Positions 49,749 to 57,726 of a DNA stretch of 64,000 bases are shown here, piece after piece. The notes beneath the pieces are model-generated. The model was given only the letters and a program-made list of their open reading frames with translations, had not been told where the DNA came from and made no database searches. This DNA is from Jiangella ureilytica (GTDB lineage Bacteria > Actinomycetota > Actinomycetes > Jiangellales > Jiangellaceae). Position 1 is the stretch's first letter; every line of letters starts with the position of its first letter. The stretch lies in assembly GCF_004348545.1 (NCBI RefSeq), contig NZ_SMKL01000021.1, positions 21,583 to 85,582 on the forward strand. Reading direction: 5' to 3'. Made by a program: the position numbers and the translations under genes.

Positions 49749-52136
49749 ATGACCGGGAACGACTCGGCTCCGCGCAGTCTCGCCGACGACTTGCGCGCCC
49801 GCGCCGACGACGAGCTGGCGGCGCTGCTGCGTGCCCGGCCCGATCTCCTGGTCCCCGTCCCCGCCGACGTGTCGCAGCTGGCGTCGCGGGCCACCACCCG
49901 GGCCTCCGCCGTCCGGGCGCTGGACCGGCTCGACCGGTTCACCCTCCAGGTCGTCGACGCGCTGGTCATCGTGCCGGCGCCGGTCTCGCCCGACGACGTG
50001 CGGATGGCGCTCGGGGTCGAGGACGCCGCCGTCGAGAAGGCGCTGGTGACGCTGCGGACCCAGGCCCTGCTCTGGGGTTCCGACGACGACCTGCGGCTGC
50101 CTCGCATCGTGCACGAGATCGTGGGGCCGCATCCGGCCGGCCTCGGCCCGCCGGCCCGCCAGGCGCTGCTCGCGCTGGCGCCGTCGCGACTCGCGGTCGT
50201 CATGAGCGGGCTCGGCCTGTCCGCGACCGGCGACCACGCCGGCAACGTCGACACTGTCGCGGCGCTGCTCTCCGACCGCCCCGCCCTGACGGCGCTGCTG
50301 GCGGAGCTGACCGACGACGCGCGCTCGGCGCTCGACGCGCTCACCCCGGGGCCGCCGACCGGCCGCATCGACGACGCCCTGCGCCAGGCCGACCGCGCGA
50401 CCGCGCGCACACCCATCGACCTGTTGCTGTCGGTCGGCCTGCTGGTGCCGGTCGACTCGACCACCGTCGTGCTGCCGCGCGAGGTCGCGCTGCACCTGCG
50501 CGGCGGGCTGGTCCATGCCGAGGCGCAGCCGGCGCCGCCCGTCCCGGCGGTCACCGAGCGCGCCCCCGTCACCGTCGATCGCACCGCCGGCGCCGGCGCG
50601 TTCGACCTCACCCGCAAGGTCGAGCTGCTGCTCGACACCTGGGCGTCCGAGCCCCCGCCCGTCCTTCGCACCGGCGGGCTGGGGGTGCGTGACCTGCGCC
50701 GGCTGCCGGACCTGCTCGACACCGACGAGGCCGGCGCCGCGCTGATCGCCGAGGTGGCCTACGCCGCCGGGCTGGTCTCGGCCAGCGAGGACCTCGACGA
50801 GGTGTGGCTGCCCACACCGGAGTTCGACGCGTGGCGGCGCGAGGACCCGGCCCGGCGCTGGGCCGTGCTCGCGCACGCCTGGCTCAGCACCAGCCGGGTC
50901 GCCGGGCTGGCCGGCAGCCGCGACGAGAAGGACCGGCCCATCGCGCCGCTCGGCCGCGACCTCGAGCGCCCGGCCGCGCCCGAGGTGCGCCGGCTGGTGC
51001 TCGAGGAGCTGGCCGGGCTGCCGGCCGGCTGGGCGCCCGATCTCGTCGGTGTGCTCGCCGTCCTGCAGTGGCGGCGGCCGCGCCGGGCCGGCCGGTTCCG
51101 CGACGACCTCGTCCGGTGGACGCTGCGCGAGGCCGAACAGCTCGGGCTCACCGGTATGGGCGCTCTGGCGTCGTTCGCGCGGCCGTTCCTCGAGGGCCGG
51201 GCCGGCGAGCGCGCCGTCGTGGCGGCGGCCGAGGCGGTGCGGGCGAGCCTGCCGCAGCCGCTCGACCACGTGCTGCTGCAGGCCGACCTGACGGCCATCG
51301 CGCCCGGCCCGCTGCGCACCGACCTCGAGCGCGAGCTGAGCCTCATCTCCGACGTCGAGAGCCGCGGGGGCGCGTCGGTGCACCGGTTCACGGCCGGGTC
51401 GCTGCGCCGGGCGCTCGACGCCGGCCGGTCGGCGGCGGACGTGCACGCGTTCCTCGCCGCCATCTCGCGCACCCCGGTCCCGCAGCCGCTCACGTATCTC
51501 GTCGACGACGTCGCCCGCACGCACGGGCAGCTGCGCGTCGGCACCGCGTCGGCCTTCGTCCGCTGCGACGACGAGACCGTGCTGGCCGCCATCATGGCCG
51601 ACCCACGCTCGTCCAGCCTGGGACTGCGCCGGCTGGCCCCGACGGTGCTGGCGTCGAGCATCGCCGCGAACTCCCTGGTCGAGCGGCTGCGCCAGCTCGG
51701 CTTCAGCCCGGTCCCCGAGGCCGCCGACGGCTCCATCGTCATCGGCCGCTCGATGCCCCGACGGGCGACGACGCGGTTCGCGCCGCGGGCGGCGCTGGCC
51801 GAGCTGACGGCGCCCGAAGAGACCCTGCTGGGCGCGGCGGTCCGCGCGCTGCGGGCCGGCGACCGGTCCCGCGCCGAAGGCCCGGCCGACGGCACGCCGG
51901 CACGACTGGGCCGCACCACCGCCGCCGCCACGCTCGCCGACCTGCGCGACGCGCTCGAGACCGGCGCCACGGTCTGGATCGGCTACGTCGACCAGCACGG
52001 CGCCACGACCGAACGGCTCGTCGACCCCGCCCGCATCGAGGGCGGCTGGCTGTCGGCCTTCGACCACCGCAGCGGCGAGGTCCGCTCCTTCGCCGTCCAC
52101 CGCATCAGCGGCGTCGCCCCGGTCGGCGCCGCCTGA
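49749..52136 (+). CDS. Helicase-associated domain protein with C-terminal WYL-like region
   Basis: A 795-residue protein, a fairly common actinobacterial family (mycobacterial relatives lie beside an XPB-type helicase). It contains repeated winged-helix segments (RALDRLDRFTLQVVDALVIVPAPVS and VRDLRRLPDLLDTDEAGAALI), an XPB/Ssl2-like domain around 410-640 (DHVLLQADLTAIAPGPLRTDLERELSLISDVESRGGASVHRF) and a final WYL-like beta segment TVWIGYVDQHGATTERLVDPARIEGGWLSAFDHRSGEVRSF. WYL domains bind ligands or nucleic acid. Here no helicase gene is adjacent, so the pairing is broken or the partner lies elsewhere. ATG at 49749. Confidence 0.88.
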   Translation: MTGNDSAPRSLADDLRARADDELAALLRARPDLLVPVPADVSQLASRATTRASAVRALDRLDRFTLQVVDALVIVPAPVSPDDVRMALGVEDAAVEKALVTLRTQALLWGSDDDLRLPRIVHEIVGPHPAGLGPPARQALLALAPSRLAVVMSGLGLSATGDHAGNVDTVAALLSDRPALTALLAELTDDARSALDALTPGPPTGRIDDALRQADRATARTPIDLLLSVGLLVPVDSTTVVLPREVALHLRGGLVHAEAQPAPPVPAVTERAPVTVDRTAGAGAFDLTRKVELLLDTWASEPPPVLRTGGLGVRDLRRLPDLLDTDEAGAALIAEVAYAAGLVSASEDLDEVWLPTPEFDAWRREDPARRWAVLAHAWLSTSRVAGLAGSRDEKDRPIAPLGRDLERPAAPEVRRLVLEELAGLPAGWAPDLVGVLAVLQWRRPRRAGRFRDDLVRWTLREAEQLGLTGMGALASFARPFLEGRAGERAVVAAAEAVRASLPQPLDHVLLQADLTAIAPGPLRTDLERELSLISDVESRGGASVHRFTAGSLRRALDAGRSAADVHAFLAAISRTPVPQPLTYLVDDVARTHGQLRVGTASAFVRCDDETVLAAIMADPRSSSLGLRRLAPTVLASSIAANSLVERLRQLGFSPVPEAADGSIVIGRSMPRRATTRFAPRAALAELTAPEETLLGAAVRALRAGDRSRAEGPADGTPARLGRTTAAATLADLRDALETGATVWIGYVDQHGATTERLVDPARIEGGWLSAFDHRSGEVRSFAVHRISGVAPVGAA

Positions 52137-52185
52137 CGGCAGGCGCCGCCACAGCCCAGTCCCGATCGCGACGACGCGGGCCGGC

Positions 52186-53181
52186 TCAGATCCAGCCGCG
52201 GTGGGCCGCCTCGACCACGAGCCCGATCCGGGTCGTCGTCCCCAGACGCTCCTGCAGCTCGGTGATGCGCCGCTGCACGGTGCGCCGCCCGACCCCGAGC
52301 TGGCGGCCGATCGCGTCGTCCTTGATGCCGGACGCCACCAGCCCGAGCAGCAGGTGCTCGTCCGGGCCGAGGATGTCGTCGACGCCGTCGGGTCGGGCCA
52401 GGTTCACCGTCGCCGCCGAGTTCCACAGGGTCTCGAACAGCGCGCACAACGCGTCCAGCAGCGACGACGCGTGGATCACCAGGGCGCCGGTGCTCTCCCG
52501 CACGCGCAGCGGCATCATCGCGACCTCGCGGTCGGCGATGGCGAGCTTCATCGGCAGCTCGGCCATGCACCGGGCCTCCTCGCCGGCGGACAGCAGCTCC
52601 GTCAGCGCCCGCACCTTCGCCGGCTCCTCGAGCGCCTGCCGGTCGTAGAGCCCGCGGTAGCGCACCCCCCGCTCCAGCATGCGCAGCTCGATGTCGATGT
52701 TGCCCTCGATGGACCCGACGTACGGCGGCTTGTCGAAGACCATGACCTCCGAGCGCGCCGACAGCTGCAGCTGCTCGAACCGCTGCACGATGGCGGCCGG
52801 CTCCGTGACCAGCTGCAGCGCGTCGGCCGCCGACGAGACCAGCATGCTCTCGCGGTACCGGTGCTGCAGCTCGTGCACCTCGGTGCGGACGGACTGCAGC
52901 TCCTGCTGGCGGTGCAGGAGCAGCGGCTCGAACGCGACCTCGGGCGGCACCGCGGTGAACCGGGGCGGCCGGGTGGTGGTGCGCCCGGCCAGCCCGGCGG
53001 CCTCCAGCGACTGAACGGCGGGCAGCACGTGGCGCTCGTCCTGACCGAGCCGGCGCGCGAGGTCGGCGCCGGTGGCCGGGCCGAGGTCGAGCAGGGCGCG
53101 GTAGACCGACTCCTCGGCCTCGCTCAGGCCGATGGCCGACAGCCGTCGGCGGCTCGCGGCACCGTCGCTCTGCAGTGTCAT
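52186..53181 (-). CDS. TrmB-LuxR hybrid transcriptional regulator
   Basis: A 331-residue regulator. The N-terminal winged helix (LSEAEESVYRALLDLGPATGADLARRLGQDERHVLPAVQSLEAAGL, about residues 18-65) is TrmB-like, the middle (about 110-250) is a sensor domain, and the last 65 residues are a LuxR-type helix-turn-helix (DEHLLLGLVASGIKDDAIGRQLGVGRRTVQRRITELQERLG). This is a common Streptomyces-type design for secretion and metabolite control. The ATG at 53181 is close behind a possible TAGAGT box. It is divergent from the giant secreted subtilase and probably controls it through the inverted repeat between them. Confidence 0.9.
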   Translation of the reverse strand: MTLQSDGAASRRRLSAIGLSEAEESVYRALLDLGPATGADLARRLGQDERHVLPAVQSLEAAGLAGRTTTRPPRFTAVPPEVAFEPLLLHRQQELQSVRTEVHELQHRYRESMLVSSAADALQLVTEPAAIVQRFEQLQLSARSEVMVFDKPPYVGSIEGNIDIELRMLERGVRYRGLYDRQALEEPAKVRALTELLSAGEEARCMAELPMKLAIADREVAMMPLRVRESTGALVIHASSLLDALCALFETLWNSAATVNLARPDGVDDILGPDEHLLLGLVASGIKDDAIGRQLGVGRRTVQRRITELQERLGTTTRIGLVVEAAHRGWI

Positions 53182-53185
53182 AACT

Positions 53186-53208
53186 GTGACGTGACTCTAG
53201 TGCGTCAC
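53186..53208. promoter_or_regulatory. Candidate operator between regulator and giant subtilase
   Basis: GTGACG-11-CGTCAC is a 6-bp perfect inverted repeat directly upstream of the TrmB-LuxR start and 130 bases before the subtilase GTG. It is a plausible binding site for that regulator. Confidence 0.45.
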
Positions 53209-53338
53209 GCGTGAACCGGTGCTGAGCGACGGCGGCAGCCGCTACGTTCACCGGCAAACGTCGGCATTGCCCCCTTTGTGTGCCCTGCGCCCGCACCCCG
53301 GCGGCGGGCCCACGAGGCCCGTGACCGAGGAGACCCCC

Positions 53339-56300
53339 GTGAGGCACGACTCCCCCCGTCGCCGCTGGCTCGCGACCGCCCTGGCCCTGTTGTCCCTGAC
53401 GGCGCCGGCGGCGGCGCCGTCGACGGCCGCCCCCGAGCCGCCGTCGCCGTCCGCCGACGCCGGCGACAAGGTCGACACCACCCTGTCGCGCCGGCTCGAC
53501 GACGGCGCCACGGCCGACTTCCTCATCTCCTTCGAGCAGCGGGCCGACCTGACCGCCGCGGCCGCCGTCGACGACTGGGCCGAGCGCGGCGCCGCCGTCG
53601 TCGACGCGCTGCGGCGCACCGCCGACCGCAGCCAGCGCGCCGTCCGCCGCCAGCTGGACGCGGCCGGCGTCGAGTACCGCGCCTTCCACGCCTCGAACGT
53701 CATCTATGTCGTCGACGGCACGGCCGAGCTCGCCACGCGGCTGGCCGGCCGGGCCGAGGTCGCCGAGATCGAGCCGGCCCGCACGTACGCGCTGCCCGAG
53801 CCGCGGCAGGACGTCGCGCCACTGGCCGCGACCACGGCGGCCGTCGAGTGGGGCGTCGCCGACATCCGCGCCGACGACGTGTGGGCCGACTTCGGCACGA
53901 AGGGCGAGAACGTCGTCGTCGCCAGCATCGATACCGGGGTCGAGTTCGACCACCCGGCGCTCGTCGGCCAGTACCGCGGCACCAACGGCGACGGCACGTT
54001 CGACCACGACCACAACTGGTACGACCCGGCGAAGATCTGCGCCGGCAGCACGCCACAGCCGTGCGACAACAACGGCCACGGCACGCACGTCACCGGGACC
54101 ATGACCGGTACCGGCGAGGGCGCGCAGATCGGCGTCGCGCCCGGCGCCCGCTGGATCGCGGCGAAGGGCTGCGAGAGCGACGGCTGCACGGACTTCTCGT
54201 TGCTGGCCTCCGGCGAGTGGATGCTGGCGCCCACCGACGTCGACGGCGACGACCCGCGGCCGGACCTGCGCCCGCACATCGTGAACAACTCGTGGGGCGG
54301 CGGCACGACCGCCCGCTGGTACGACGACCTGGTCGAGGCGTGGGTCGCCGCGGGCATCTTCCCCGCGTTCGCGAACGGCAACTCCGGCCCGTCGTGCGGG
54401 TCGGCGGAGAACCCGGGCAACGGCGCGGGCACGTACAGCGCCGGCATGTACGACATGGACCACGTCATCGACCCGCAGTCCAGCCGCGGCCCCGGCTACC
54501 AGGGCGAGACCAAGCCGGACATCGCCGCGCCGGGCGTGCAGATCCGCTCGTCGCTGCCCGGCGACACGTACGCCAGCTGGAGCGGCACGTCCATGGCGAC
54601 GCCGCACGTGTCCGGCGCGGTCGCGCTGCTGTGGTCGTCGTCGCCGATCGTGCTCGGCGACGTCGAGGCCACGCGCACGCTGCTGGACGAGAAGGCGATC
54701 GACACCGACGACACCAGCTGCGGCGGCACCCCCGAGAACAACAACGTCTTCGGCGAGGGGCGGCTGGACGTCTACGCGGCGGTCGAGGCGGCGCCGCGCG
54801 GCGACACCGGCGTGCTGCGCGGCACCGTCACCGACGCCACCGGCGCGGGCCTTGGCGGCGTCACCGTCGCCGTCGCGGGCCCGGCGAACCGGCGGCTCGG
54901 CACGGCGCCGGACGGGACGTGGTCGGTGCAGGTGCCGGTCGGCGACTACGACGTGACCGCGTCGCTCTTCGGGCACGACGACGGTGCCGGCTCGGCCGCC
55001 GTCCGCACCGGCGAGACGACGACGCTGGACCTGACGCTGACGCCGCGGCCGACGGCGACCCTGACCGGCACCGTCACCGAGGGCTCGGACCACGGCTGGC
55101 CGCTCTACGCCACGATCACCGTCGACGGCGTCCCCGACGGCACCTACTACACGAACCCCGTCGACGGCAGCTACGCCATCGACCTGCCCGCGGGTGACAG
55201 CTACGACGTCACCGTCGAGGCCGCTGCTGCGGGCCTGACGCCGTCGACCACCACCGTCGATCTGGCCGGCGCCACGACCCATGACGTCGCGCTGGCCGCG
55301 GACGAGTACGCCTGCACCGCGCCGGGCTACGAACAGCGCGACCGCGTCGTCACCTACACCGAGACGTTCGACCCGGACACGGCGCCGCCCGGCTGGTCCG
55401 TGGCCGACCACGTGGGCAACGGTCAGGTCTGGCGGTTCCCGCACGACGACTGGAACCGCACCGGCGGCGAGGGCAACTTCGCCTCGGTCTTCAGCGCGCT
55501 CTACGGTCCCGACGGCCGCCAGGACACCGACCTGGTGTCGCCCGTCATCGACCTGACCGGTGTCGACGTGCCGGCGCTCTGGTTCAAGACCGACTACTCG
55601 TCCGACGCCGACATCGGCGTCGACCTGTCCGTCGACGGCGGCGCCACCTGGGCCACCGTCTGGTCGCACAGCGGCTCCGAGGGCATCTACGAGGAGGAGG
55701 TGCAGGTGCCGATCCCGGCGGCGGCCGGCCAGCCGGACGTACGGGTCCGGTTCACGTTCGCCTCGGCATTCAACGGCTGGTGGCAGGTCGACGACGTCGT
55801 GCTCGGCCGGCGCGACTGCGCCACCGTCGACGGCGGGCTGCTGACCGGCCACGTGGTCGACGCCAACACCGAGACGCCGATCGTCGGGGCGACGGTGACC
55901 GGCGCGGCCGACCCCGCGCTCACCGTCAGCACCGTCGCCACGCCGGACGACCCGGGCCTCGGCGACGGGTTCTTCTGGACCTTCGTCCCCGGCCCCGGCG
56001 AGCAGGCGTTCACCGGCGCGCGCACCCGCTACAGCGACACGACGGTCGTGGTCGACGTCGCGGCCGACACCGTCACGCCGGTCGAGTTCGCGCTGCCGGC
56101 GGGAAGGCTGGACATCCGCGAGGACCGGGTCGACGGCGCCGTCGTGCTCGGCGGGACGGCGACGGCGACCGTCACGGTCGCGAACGACGGCAGCGCGCCG
56201 GCCACGCTGGACCTCACCGAGCGCCCGGGCGTCAGCGCGCCGGCCGCCGCCGGTGCGGGCGCGCCGGTCCAGCGGGTGAGCGGCACCTTCACCGCCGGCC

Positions 56301-57697
56301 CGGAGGTCGCGGGCGGCACCGGCACCGCCGGCACCGCACCGGCCGGCGAGCCGATCGCCCCGTGGGCGCTGCTGGCCGACTACCCGTCCCCGATCTGGGA
56401 CAGCGCGGTCGACGTGCTCGACGGCCGGGTGTACTCCGTCGGCGGCGGGACCGGGTCCGGCGCGACGAACGCCGCCTACGTGCACGACGGCGACGGCGAG
56501 TGGGAGGCGATCGCGCCGCTCCCCCGGGCCCGGCAGCGGCCGATGGGCGGCTTCCTGCACGGCAGGTTCTACGCGGCCGGCGGCTGGAGCAGCACCGGCG
56601 CCACCCGCGTCGACGTCGACGTCTACGACCCGCGCACCGACACCTGGTCGCCCGGCCCGGCGATGCCGAAGGCCGTGACCAGCGCGGGCTGGGCCGTCAT
56701 GGACGACATGCTCTACGTCGTCGGCGGTTGTCCCGGCGACTGCGGCAGCGCCGAGGTGCTGCGGCTCGACGCCGCGGCCGGGCAGTGGGAGCGGGTGGCC
56801 GACTACCCGGAGGAGACCGCGCTGGTGTCCTGCGGCGCCATCGACCACAAGCTCTACTGCGCGGGCGGCGCACGCGGCGAGTCGCTGCGGGAGCTGACCT
56901 CCGCCTACGTCTACGACCCGGCCGGCGACACCTGGACCGAGCTGGCCGAGCTGCCGACCGGGCTGTGGGGATCGGCGTACGCGGCGGCCGACGGCAAGCT
57001 GATCGTGTCCGGCGGCGTCACCGACCGCAACAGCGCGATCACCAACGAGGGGTTCGCCTACGACCCCGCCACCGACACCTGGGCGCCGATCCCGAACGCC
57101 CCGCAGGCGGTGTACCGGGCCGGCAGCGCCTGCGGCTTCCACACCGTCGGCGGCAGCACCGGTCCGGGCACGACCAGCGCCACGGCCGTCCTGCCGGGCT
57201 GGGCGAACTGCGGCTCCGGCGACGCCGTCGGCTGGCTGGCCGCGGACCCGCCGGCACTGACGCTCGCACCCGGCGCGTCGGCGCGGGTCACGCTGACGTT
57301 CGACGCGTCGGCGCTGGAGCAGCCCGGCGCGGTGTCCGCCGCCCTGGTGCTGCGCGACGACACCCCCTACGACGCCGCCGCGGTCCCCGTCCACCTGACG
57401 GTGTCGGCACCGTCGACGTGGGGACGGCTGACCGGGACGGTGCTCGGCCGGTCCTGCGCCGGGACCACGACGCCGCTGCCCGGAGTCGTCGTGCAGCTCG
57501 ACGGCGCGACCGGCTCGCGCACCCTGGTGTCCGGCGCCGACGGGCGGTATGCGACCTGGTTCGACACCGCCGCCAACCCCGTCGGCGCCGTCGTCGTCAA
57601 GAGCGGCTACCAGCCGCAGACCGCCGAGCTGCGGGTCCGGCCCGGCCGCGACACCGTCCGCGACTTCACCCTCCGCCAGACCGGATGCGGCCGATGA
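53339..57697 (+). CDS. Giant secreted subtilase (S8) with Kelch repeats
   Basis: A 1452-residue exported protease. It has a signal peptide (about 1-32), a propeptide domain (about 45-150, with ADFLISFEQRADL and VEYRAFHASNVIYVVDG), then a subtilase with D198 (VVVASIDTGVEFDHP), H247 (NNGHGTHVTGTM), oxyanion Asn in IVNNSWGGGT and S418 (WSGTSMATPHVSGA). After about 500 come two carboxypeptidase-regulatory-like beta domains, a jelly-roll MAM-like domain with DTDLVSPVIDLTG, and at about 1000-1300 Kelch-type repeats (LYVVGGCPGDCGSAEVLRL and LIVSGGVTDRN), then a final beta domain. The GTG at 53339 has GAGGAG upstream. It resembles bacillopeptidase F in layout. Its ATGA overlap with the next gene implies joint translation or an operon. 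Confidence 0.9.
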   Translation: MRHDSPRRRWLATALALLSLTAPAAAPSTAAPEPPSPSADAGDKVDTTLSRRLDDGATADFLISFEQRADLTAAAAVDDWAERGAAVVDALRRTADRSQRAVRRQLDAAGVEYRAFHASNVIYVVDGTAELATRLAGRAEVAEIEPARTYALPEPRQDVAPLAATTAAVEWGVADIRADDVWADFGTKGENVVVASIDTGVEFDHPALVGQYRGTNGDGTFDHDHNWYDPAKICAGSTPQPCDNNGHGTHVTGTMTGTGEGAQIGVAPGARWIAAKGCESDGCTDFSLLASGEWMLAPTDVDGDDPRPDLRPHIVNNSWGGGTTARWYDDLVEAWVAAGIFPAFANGNSGPSCGSAENPGNGAGTYSAGMYDMDHVIDPQSSRGPGYQGETKPDIAAPGVQIRSSLPGDTYASWSGTSMATPHVSGAVALLWSSSPIVLGDVEATRTLLDEKAIDTDDTSCGGTPENNNVFGEGRLDVYAAVEAAPRGDTGVLRGTVTDATGAGLGGVTVAVAGPANRRLGTAPDGTWSVQVPVGDYDVTASLFGHDDGAGSAAVRTGETTTLDLTLTPRPTATLTGTVTEGSDHGWPLYATITVDGVPDGTYYTNPVDGSYAIDLPAGDSYDVTVEAAAAGLTPSTTTVDLAGATTHDVALAADEYACTAPGYEQRDRVVTYTETFDPDTAPPGWSVADHVGNGQVWRFPHDDWNRTGGEGNFASVFSALYGPDGRQDTDLVSPVIDLTGVDVPALWFKTDYSSDADIGVDLSVDGGATWATVWSHSGSEGIYEEEVQVPIPAAAGQPDVRVRFTFASAFNGWWQVDDVVLGRRDCATVDGGLLTGHVVDANTETPIVGATVTGAADPALTVSTVATPDDPGLGDGFFWTFVPGPGEQAFTGARTRYSDTTVVVDVAADTVTPVEFALPAGRLDIREDRVDGAVVLGGTATATVTVANDGSAPATLDLTERPGVSAPAAAGAGAPVQRVSGTFTAGPEVAGGTGTAGTAPAGEPIAPWALLADYPSPIWDSAVDVLDGRVYSVGGGTGSGATNAAYVHDGDGEWEAIAPLPRARQRPMGGFLHGRFYAAGGWSSTGATRVDVDVYDPRTDTWSPGPAMPKAVTSAGWAVMDDMLYVVGGCPGDCGSAEVLRLDAAAGQWERVADYPEETALVSCGAIDHKLYCAGGARGESLRELTSAYVYDPAGDTWTELAELPTGLWGSAYAAADGKLIVSGGVTDRNSAITNEGFAYDPATDTWAPIPNAPQAVYRAGSACGFHTVGGSTGPGTTSATAVLPGWANCGSGDAVGWLAADPPALTLAPGASARVTLTFDASALEQPGAVSAALVLRDDTPYDAAAVPVHLTVSAPSTWGRLTGTVLGRSCAGTTTPLPGVVVQLDGATGSRTLVSGADGRYATWFDTAANPVGAVVVKSGYQPQTAELRVRPGRDTVRDFTLRQTGCGR

Positions 57698-57726
57698 CCG
57701 CCCGGCGCGATCGACAGGGAGCACCG

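Noticed and set aside
53219..53338. Earlier ATG-type start (40 codons upstream) for the giant subtilase
   Set aside because: The GTG at 53339 has a GAGGAG site and is followed directly by a signal peptide; the earlier extension would hide that signal and crosses the promoter region.
51983..57724. Very long open frame (about 1900 codons) on the minus strand opposite the helicase-associated and subtilase genes
   Set aside because: It is an antisense shadow of high-GC coding DNA. Its translation is arginine/valine/alanine/glycine noise without domains, while the plus-strand proteins have clear catalytic motifs.
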